A stretch of DNA of 36,565 nucleotides from Nocardioides immobilis (lineage in GTDB: Bacteria > Actinomycetota > Actinomycetes > Propionibacteriales > Nocardioidaceae). The stretch lies in NCBI RefSeq assembly GCF_003515065.1, contig NZ_QXGH01000003.1, positions 1 to 36,565 on the forward strand, given 5' to 3'. Positions 31,885-36,565 of the stretch are shown here, piece by piece. Both the position numbers and the translations under genes were made by a program. The notes below the pieces were generated by a model that saw only the letters and a program-made list of their open reading frames with translations, ran no database searches and was not told the DNA's origin. Each line of letters opens with the position of its first letter. Position 1 is the first letter of the stretch.

Positions 31885-32175
31885 CTAGTTGAGTTGACCG
31901 GCGGCTGCCAGCGCCTCCCGCAACAACCCGGCGGTCCCGAGCGGGCCAGTGCTCGGCCTCGACGACCTCGAGACGATCCTTGACGGCCTCGGACACGCCT
32001 GGTCTCACCGCGAGGTTTCGGATCACTCGGGTCCTGACCGCGTCCGGACTGACGCGCACCTCTTGAGCAGCGCTGAAAATCAGCCTGTCGCGCCGAACGC
32101 TCGGGGCCACCTTCACGAGCTCCGCCTCGAAGAAGACGCGGTACCGCCCGCGGGTCTGGTCCGCGGCAGCTCGCG
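31885..32175 (-). pseudogene. frameshifted remnant of an unrecognised family
   Basis: One minus-strand frame reads YRVFFEAELVKVAPSVRRDRL, FSAAQEVRVSPDAVRTRVI and VRPGVSEAVKDRLEVVEAEHWP with convincing helical composition. At about 31945 the sense continues in another frame as GTAGLLREALAAAGQLN, which ends at TAG 31885-31887. Joining them gives a natural C-terminus, so the gene is probably broken by a small indel. No start codon is visible upstream because the ISL3 remnant begins at 32195. I do not recognise the family. Confidence 0.5.
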
Positions 32176-32194
32176 CTTTTCCTGGGCCCGCTTT

Positions 32195-32410
32195 GGCTCT
32201 CCTGACGTATCTGTGGGTCAGCTCCGGCCGGGGAGGGCGGGGCGGTGGCCGCCGAGGTTGAGCATGGCGAGGGCGATGAGGGCGTCGGCGGAGTGGAATC
32301 CGTCGGCCATGCGGGTGTTCAGTCGGATCTTGTTGTTGGTGGACTCGATGAGTCCGTTGGATAGCTGGTGCTCGATCGCGGCAAGGATCCCCTGCGGGAC
32401 AGATGTTGCG
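32195..32410 (-). mobile_element. ISL3-family transposase 3' remnant with terminal end
   Basis: The minus strand reads PQGILAAIEHQLSNGLIEST, NNKIRLNTRMADGFHSADALIALAMLNLGG and stops with TGA at 32218. This is the conserved C-terminus of ISL3-type transposases (the 'LSN..E..N..IR...R...GFH....LI' block). After the stop comes a short sequence finishing in GGCTCT at 32195-32200, the usual start of an ISL3 terminal inverted repeat. No other part of the transposase is found, so only the right end of the element remains. It lies directly beside the frameshifted remnant and may have removed its 5' end. Confidence 0.8.
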
Positions 32411-32662
32411 CTCGTCGTCGGTCTGCGCGTAGTCGCCGATCTGCGCCGGTAACGGTCCGACTTGCGGAACGATCCGATGCAGGCGACCCGAAAACCCCGC
32501 TGATTGGAATGACCGGCCTCCGGAGCCGCTGATCAGTATCCCCCGCAAGCCGGGTCGCCTCGACTGCGAAACGGCCCGGAGCGCACCCAGACCGACGTCG
32601 CTGGCCGCTCGAGTTTGACGTGTCGCGCCAGCGGCAGAGCCGACCCCACTTGCGCGGCGTAG

Positions 32663-33301
32663 CTAGAGCAGGGCAGTGATCATGAAGTCACCGACGTAAC
32701 GTGCGAACCGCGCGACCGACCAGCCACGCCGCATCACGAGCAGCTCGTAGATCTCCAGCGAGCTGCAGATCCATAGGATGTCGGTGGCCTCGGACGCGGT
32801 TACGCCTTTGCGCAGGTGCCCCCGCGCCTTGAGGAACCGAGCGTGGTGCCGCATTCGGGCGAGCCGCTCGGCCTCCGCGATCTCGAGCACTGCCGCGATC
32901 TCGGGGTCGGTCAGCGCGAGGTGACGCATCAGGAGCCGGATGGGGGTGACGACGGACGCCACCTCGGCGGTGAGGCGTCCCCACTCGCGCATGATCGTTC
33001 GGGGATCGCTCTCCCGGTCGCGCATCTCGTCTGACCGGTCGTAGGCGCGCGTGTCCCCGCGGCCCTCTAGCCCGCGTTCGTAGATCTCCCGCACCAGCCC
33101 TGACTTGCTGCCGAACGACTTGTAGATCGTCTCGACGGAGGTACCGGCTTCCTGGGCGATTGAGGCGATCGTCGCTGTGCCGTAGCCGTCATCGAGGAAC
33201 TGCCGCTCGGCGGCGTCGAGGATGGCCGTGCGTGTGCGGATCGCACGTGCTCTGCGGCCGGTGGAGTCGTAGCGTCGGGTGGTCTTGACGTGAGTCATCA
33301 T
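32663..33301 (-). CDS. TetR-family transcriptional regulator
   Basis: This encodes 212 residues from the ATG at 33301 (or 33298). The N-terminal DNA-binding domain is typical: AIRTRTAILDAAERQFLDDGY, ATIASIAQEAGTSVETIYKSFGSKSGLVREIYE (helix-turn-helix about residues 43-65). The C-terminal domain is divergent, as expected for a ligand-sensing region; a helix with LLMRHLALTDPEIAAVLEI and a closing LEIYELLVMRRGWS are visible. It diverges from the SnoaL/NmrA pair across 41 bases, so it most likely represses both itself and that pair. The inducer is unknown. Confidence 0.93.
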   Translation of the reverse strand: MMTHVKTTRRYDSTGRRARAIRTRTAILDAAERQFLDDGYGTATIASIAQEAGTSVETIYKSFGSKSGLVREIYERGLEGRGDTRAYDRSDEMRDRESDPRTIMREWGRLTAEVASVVTPIRLLMRHLALTDPEIAAVLEIAEAERLARMRHHARFLKARGHLRKGVTASEATDILWICSSLEIYELLVMRRGWSVARFARYVGDFMITALL

Positions 33302-33342
33302 TTGATTACATACTACTGTATCAGAAATGCGAGGAGGCGCTG
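33302..33342. promoter_or_regulatory. divergent promoter with candidate TetR operator
   Basis: This 41-base AT-rich gap separates the TetR gene from the SnoaL-like gene. TGATTACATACTACTGTATCA at 33303-33323 contains ATAC/GTAT arms around TACT, with TGAT/ATCA at the ends, a plausible palindromic operator. GAGGAGG at 33331-33337 is the ribosome-binding site of the downstream gene. Confidence 0.6.
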
Positions 33343-33756
33343 ATGAGTGCCGTGATCGACCGGCTGGTCCACGCGGTGAACGGACACGATCTCGAAGGCC
33401 TGGTCTCGTGCTTCGCCGACGACTACGTCAACGAGACGCCGGTGCATCCTCTGCGCGGATTCACGGGTAACGACCAGGTGCGAACGAACTGGACGCAGAT
33501 CTTCGCCGGCGTGCCCGACATCGAAGCGGCAGTCCTCCGCCGAGCCGAGGGCGATGGCCGGGTCTGGACGGAATGGGAGATGTCCGGCACGCGCTCGGAG
33601 GACGGCGGGCGCTTCCTCATGCGTGGAGTCGTCATCTTCGGGATCAGCGGCGACGTGATCTCATCCGCGCGCTTCTATCTGGAGCCGGCCGAGGGGGCCA
33701 GCGGGGACGTCGACGCCCACACGCGGCGCGTCGTGTCCGGAAAGGAATCGTCATGA
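33343..33756 (+). CDS. SnoaL-like (NTF2-fold) protein
   Basis: This encodes 137 residues with a strong GAGGAGG site. It has the SnoaL/NTF2 pattern: MSAVIDRLVHAVNGHDLEGLVSCFADDY, the helix followed by HPLRGFTGNDQVRTNW, then sheets ending in WTEWEMSGTRSEDGGRFLMRGV and ISSARFYLEP. Members are small ligand-binding or isomerase enzymes; the catalytic residue cannot be assigned. Its stop overlaps the NmrA-like start by ATGA, and TetR repression is likely from the divergent arrangement. The two genes may clear or sense the same small molecule. Confidence 0.85.
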   Translation: MSAVIDRLVHAVNGHDLEGLVSCFADDYVNETPVHPLRGFTGNDQVRTNWTQIFAGVPDIEAAVLRRAEGDGRVWTEWEMSGTRSEDGGRFLMRGVVIFGISGDVISSARFYLEPAEGASGDVDAHTRRVVSGKESS

Positions 33757-34604
33757 TCCTCGTCGTCGGTGCGACCGGACAGCTCGGTGGCAGCATCGCT
33801 CGAGCGCTTCTCGACAGCGGCAAAGCCGTGCGCGTGTTGGTCCGTGACGGCTCCAGCTTCGACGATCCGCGGGCCGAGACCGTGCTCGGAGATCTCAAGG
33901 ATCCCGATTCGCTGCGTGAGGCGTGCAGGGGTGTCGATGTAGTGGTGACCACGGCGAACGCGATTGCACCGCGCCGAGCAGAGGACACCATCGAGTCCGT
34001 CGACCGGCTCGGCAACCGCAACCTGATCGCCGCCGCCCAGGCCGAAGGCGTGGGCCACTTCGTGTTCGTCTCCGTGCTTGGCGCAGGCGCGGATCACGTC
34101 GTCCCATTCGTGCGGGCGAAGGGCGAGACCGAACAAGCGCTCGGCGAGAGCGGGCTTTCGTGGACGATCCTTCAACCAGACCCGTTCATGGACGTCTGGT
34201 TCCCGTTCATCATCGGGCCGGCGCTCGAGGGTGGTGCGGTGACCCTTGTCGGCGAGGGCAAGCATCGGCACTCGATGGTCGCCATGCAGGACGTGGTGGG
34301 CTACGCGGTCGCCGCGGTCGAGCGGGAGGAAGCCGCGAACCGGGTGCTCGCGATAGGCGGCGAACCAGTCACCTGGCGCGACGTCGTCGATACGTTCTCC
34401 GAGGTCCTCGGGCGTGAGATCCCAGTGCAGACCGTGCCGCCAGGTGAGCCGGTACCGGGCTTACCCGACTTCGTGGCCGAGCTGCTCGCGTCGCTCGAGC
34501 TCTACGAGTCGCCACTCGACATGAGTGAACTTTCGCGAACCTTCGGGGTGAAGACCACGTCGCTGCACGACTTCGTCCGAGGGTTCGTGGCTGCGGGAGA
34601 CTGA
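33753..34604 (+). CDS. NmrA-family NAD(P)-binding oxidoreductase
   Basis: This encodes 283 residues from an ATG at 33753 overlapping the SnoaL-like stop. The Rossmann motif VVGATGQLGGSIARALL begins at residue 4, followed by VRVLVRDGS, the acidic patch GDLKDPDSL and VVVTTANAIAP. There is no YxxxK catalytic pair at the usual place, which fits the NmrA/atypical SDR group that often acts as redox sensors or reductases. The later half (WTILQPDPFMDVWFPFI, then EEAANRVLAIGGEPVTWRDVVDTF) is typical of that group. It is co-expressed with the NTF2-fold protein. Confidence 0.9.
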   Translation: MILVVGATGQLGGSIARALLDSGKAVRVLVRDGSSFDDPRAETVLGDLKDPDSLREACRGVDVVVTTANAIAPRRAEDTIESVDRLGNRNLIAAAQAEGVGHFVFVSVLGAGADHVVPFVRAKGETEQALGESGLSWTILQPDPFMDVWFPFIIGPALEGGAVTLVGEGKHRHSMVAMQDVVGYAVAAVEREEAANRVLAIGGEPVTWRDVVDTFSEVLGREIPVQTVPPGEPVPGLPDFVAELLASLELYESPLDMSELSRTFGVKTTSLHDFVRGFVAAGD

Positions 34605-34915
34605 CTCACGCAGCCAAGAACGGACCCCCACCCGCCTACGGGACGGTGGGCGCCCGTCAGGCCGTGTCATTCGTTCCTGGGCTTGGATGTTCACCCGCGC
34701 TCCCGGAGCGATCTCTCCTCGGCATGGGCGCGAGGTCGCGGACCCGTGCGAGCGAGCGTCCAGATGCGGCGAAGTGACGCGCCAGGTTCGTTGCACCATG
34801 CTGCCTTGAGGGCTCGGTGAGAGCGACCGCGACCGTCCGCGCGATCCTTGGGTCCCGGTAGCCGGGGACCTCGCCGCGGTGCCTAGCCGGCCGCTCACCG
34901 TGACAGGATCTTCGC
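34605..34915. other. 311-base gap; possible decayed AraC fragment
   Basis: No intact gene is present. On the minus strand around 34720-34870 a frame reads GYRDPRIARTVAVALTEPSRQ, NLARHFAASGRSLARV, which faintly recalls an AraC-type helix-turn-helix, but it has no start and no further domain. The first 50 bases hold a terminator-like hairpin. Confidence 0.3.
34625..34650 (+). terminator. possible terminator after the NmrA-like gene
   Basis: CCCACCCG at 34627-34634 can pair with CGGTGGG at 34644-34650 with one bulged base, 20 bases after the stop at 34604. No T-run follows. Confidence 0.4.
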
Positions 34916-35497
34916 ATGGCCTTCTCGGAGCTGCCGCCGTGGGCCGCTTGGCGCCACCACCCCGAACGTGTGGGCTTCGAGGTCGTGTTCGTGCAGCGCA
35001 ACAGCGACGGGTACCGCGTCCACGGCACCACGTCCGCCGTCGAGGACGGCGTCCCCCTCGTGGTCGAGTACCACATCGAGGTGGACGGCGGGTGGCGAAC
35101 CCGTCGCGCCGAGGTACGTAACATCTCCCGCGCAGGTCACGGCCGCGTTGTGCTGGAATCCGACGGTGCGGGCCACTGGACCGTCGATGGCATCCCCTCT
35201 CCCTGGCTCGACGGCTGCCCCGACGTCGACGTCGAAACCTCGTGCTTGACCAACACCTTCCCGGTACACCGGCTCGTGCTGCCGGTCGGCGCGACCGCGA
35301 CTGCCCCGGCGGCATATGTCCGCGGTGAGGACCTCAATGTCCAACGCATCGAGCAGGAGTACACCCGGCTTGAGGACGACGGCGGGCGGGAGCTCTTCGA
35401 CTATGACTGCCCCACGTTCGACTTCGCCTGCCGGCTGACTTACGACCAACACGGACTCGTGCTGGACTACCCCCGCGTCGGTTCCCGCGTGGGCTGA
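34916..35497 (+). CDS. putative glycolipid-binding family protein (PF06475-type)
   Basis: This encodes 193 residues from the ATG at 34916. The sequence WRHHPERVGFEVVFVQRNSDGYRVHGTTSAVEDG, YHIEVDGGWRTRRAEVR and HWTVDGIPSPWLDGCPDVDVE follows the putative glycolipid-binding (PA1994-like) family: a beta-rich fold with a GCxDVD motif and a closing YDCPTFDFACRLTYDQHGLVLDYP. Length matches the family. The family is named from a structural resemblance; no enzymatic role is established. It stands alone on the plus strand, with an AraC-type gene facing it. Confidence 0.85.
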   Translation: MAFSELPPWAAWRHHPERVGFEVVFVQRNSDGYRVHGTTSAVEDGVPLVVEYHIEVDGGWRTRRAEVRNISRAGHGRVVLESDGAGHWTVDGIPSPWLDGCPDVDVETSCLTNTFPVHRLVLPVGATATAPAAYVRGEDLNVQRIEQEYTRLEDDGGRELFDYDCPTFDFACRLTYDQHGLVLDYPRVGSRVG

Positions 35498-35599
35498 CCC
35501 ACCGGCCGCCCACCCCGGCACCGGCGGTTAGACGCAGGGCTGTAGCGGCGGTGTGACACGCTGGTGTCGAACTCAGAGTGGTTCAGGTCCCGGACATCG

Positions 35600-36440
35600 C
35601 TAGCTTGGGGACCTGTCCGCCCGAGCCGTGCGCCACAGGGCCGGGGACCGTCCGTGTGCGCGTTTGAACGCTCGGCTGAACGCCTCTTCCGCGTCGTACC
35701 CCACTCTGCGGGCGATTGCCGCGACCGTGGTGTCGGTGGTGGCCAGCAGGTCCTGCGCCACGTGCATGCGCCATTCGTTGAGATAGCGGATCGGCGAACG
35801 CCCGAGGACCTCGCGGAAGCGAGCGTCGAGCCGCGAGCGTGACACCCCGGCCTCGGCAGCAAGGTCGTCAACCGTCCATCGTCGTTCCGGAGCTGCGTGG
35901 ATCGCGGCCATCGCGGGTCCGAGCAGAGGATCGCGCAACCCGACGATCCAGCCGCGCTCCGCTGCGGGGGCCGTCGCGAGATGCATCCGGAGTGCCTCGG
36001 TGATGAGCAACTCGGGGAGCTTTGTCGCTCTGCGAGCCGGCGCCTTGCCTGACGACTCTTCCAGTGCGTAAGCAATGCTCGCGTCGAACCAACTCCTTGC
36101 GGGCCCGTCGGCCGGCCGAACCACGAACACCGGGGGAACGCGACCCGGCCCGGATCGAACAGGGCGTCCTCTGAATAGAGGCATCCGCACACGACGTCCG
36201 TACGCTCCCCGCCACCGCCATAGCGGAGGACCGGCATCGCAGTCCACGGCGGCGGTGGGACGATGCTGGCGATGTGCACCGGTGTCGTCGCCTCGACGCC
36301 ACCCATCCTGAACTCGTCGCCGTACGGCAGGACGATCACCTCGCCAGCGCTCGCCCAGTGGCGCTCGCCGCCCGGGAGCGCCACCCAGCACCGCCCCGAG
36401 GCGATGACGTGGAATAGCACGAGACGCTCCGCGCCCGGGT
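35600..36440 (-). pseudogene. AraC-family regulator, frameshifted and cut by an IS element
   Basis: The C-terminal 120 residues are a complete AraC helix-turn-helix: RRWTVDDLAAEAGVSRSRLDARFREVLG, then PIRYLNEWRMHVAQDLLATT and VGYDAEEAFSRAFKRAHG. The N-terminal cupin-like sensor (HPGAERLVLFHVIASGRCWVALPGGERHW, CGCLYSEDALFDPG) lies in another frame; the two frames join at about 36140, where the expected PPVFVVRP follows LFDPGR only after a one-base shift. The 5' end stops at about 36440, where a sequence typical of an IS3-type left end begins. Both lesions make it non-functional. Confidence 0.7.
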
Positions 36441-36565
36441 GAGGTTCCCCCCGGACCGTAGAGGCATCGACAATGAGGATCGAGATGCCAGAGAAGCGGA
36501 AGAAGTACGACCGGGAGTTCCGTGAGGGAGCTGTCCGGATCGTCGAAGAGACCAACAAGCCGATC
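36440..36565 (+). mobile_element. left end of an IS3-type insertion sequence, runs off the window
   Basis: From about 36440 (TGAGGTTCCCC) the sequence leaves the AraC gene and leads into a transposase start. Only the left end is in the window, so the element's length and partner repeat cannot be given. Confidence 0.6.
36473..36565 (+). CDS. IS3-family transposase OrfA, 5' part only
   Basis: From the ATG at 36473 (or 36485) the frame reads PEKRKKYDREFREGAVRIVEETNKPI to the window edge. This is the standard opening of IS3-family OrfA (helix-turn-helix protein: 'K.YD.EFR..AVR.V'). OrfA binds the terminal repeats; OrfB, made by -1 frameshifting, supplies the DDE catalytic domain and lies beyond the edge. 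Confidence 0.85.
   Translation, partial: MRIEMPEKRKKYDREFREGAVRIVEETNKPI

Noticed and set aside
34657..34890. possible AraC-type helix-turn-helix on the minus strand
   Set aside because: Similarity is faint, no start or sensor domain exists and the frame holds only one short block; mentioned only as a gap note.

Overview
The window is high-GC DNA, almost certainly from an actinobacterium. Codons end strongly in G or C, GTG starts occur, DevS/DevR-like two-component genes are present, and there is a DivIVA-like coiled-coil protein. Protein character fits a soil Nocardioides-like or related lineage, but no rRNA or other taxonomic marker is present, so genus is a guess. No tRNA, rRNA or CRISPR array was seen.

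Layout. 1-5.1 kb holds small genes: a membrane protein, a gene interrupted by an amber codon, a BON-domain protein, an SRPBCC protein, a RelE/Phd toxin-antitoxin pair, a truncated serine recombinase and a DivIVA-like protein. 5.6-10.5 kb holds an aldehyde dehydrogenase remnant, a complete pyruvate phosphate dikinase, three VOC-fold genes (one frameshifted) and a dienelactone hydrolase remnant. 10.6-19.4 kb is the most interesting block. larB-larE-larC, the biosynthesis genes of the nickel-pincer nucleotide cofactor, run rightward. A tightly overlapped four-gene operon runs leftward towards them: an acyl reductase-HAD fusion, a zinc alcohol dehydrogenase, a LarA homologue and a PlsC acyltransferase. 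19.7-25.6 kb has two secreted peptidases (M14 and S8) set among gene remnants. 26.1-30.1 kb has a sensor kinase with three response regulators. 30.1-32.4 kb is a run of broken genes (cyclodeaminase, Abi-like, PP2C, an unknown family, an ISL3 transposase). 32.6-36.6 kb has a TetR-controlled SnoaL/NmrA pair, a glycolipid-binding-family protein, a frameshifted AraC regulator and the start of an IS3-type element that cuts it.

How it works together. The candidate system is the nickel-pincer cluster. LarB, LarE and LarC should make the cofactor, and the only LarA-type apoenzyme in the window sits in the facing operon with lipid-type enzymes rather than lactate genes. Its active-site motifs differ from lactate racemase as I remember it. 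This suggests a nickel-pincer enzyme acting on a hydroxy-acid or lipid-linked substrate of unknown identity. The rest of the window is ordinary accessory DNA with unusually many decayed genes.
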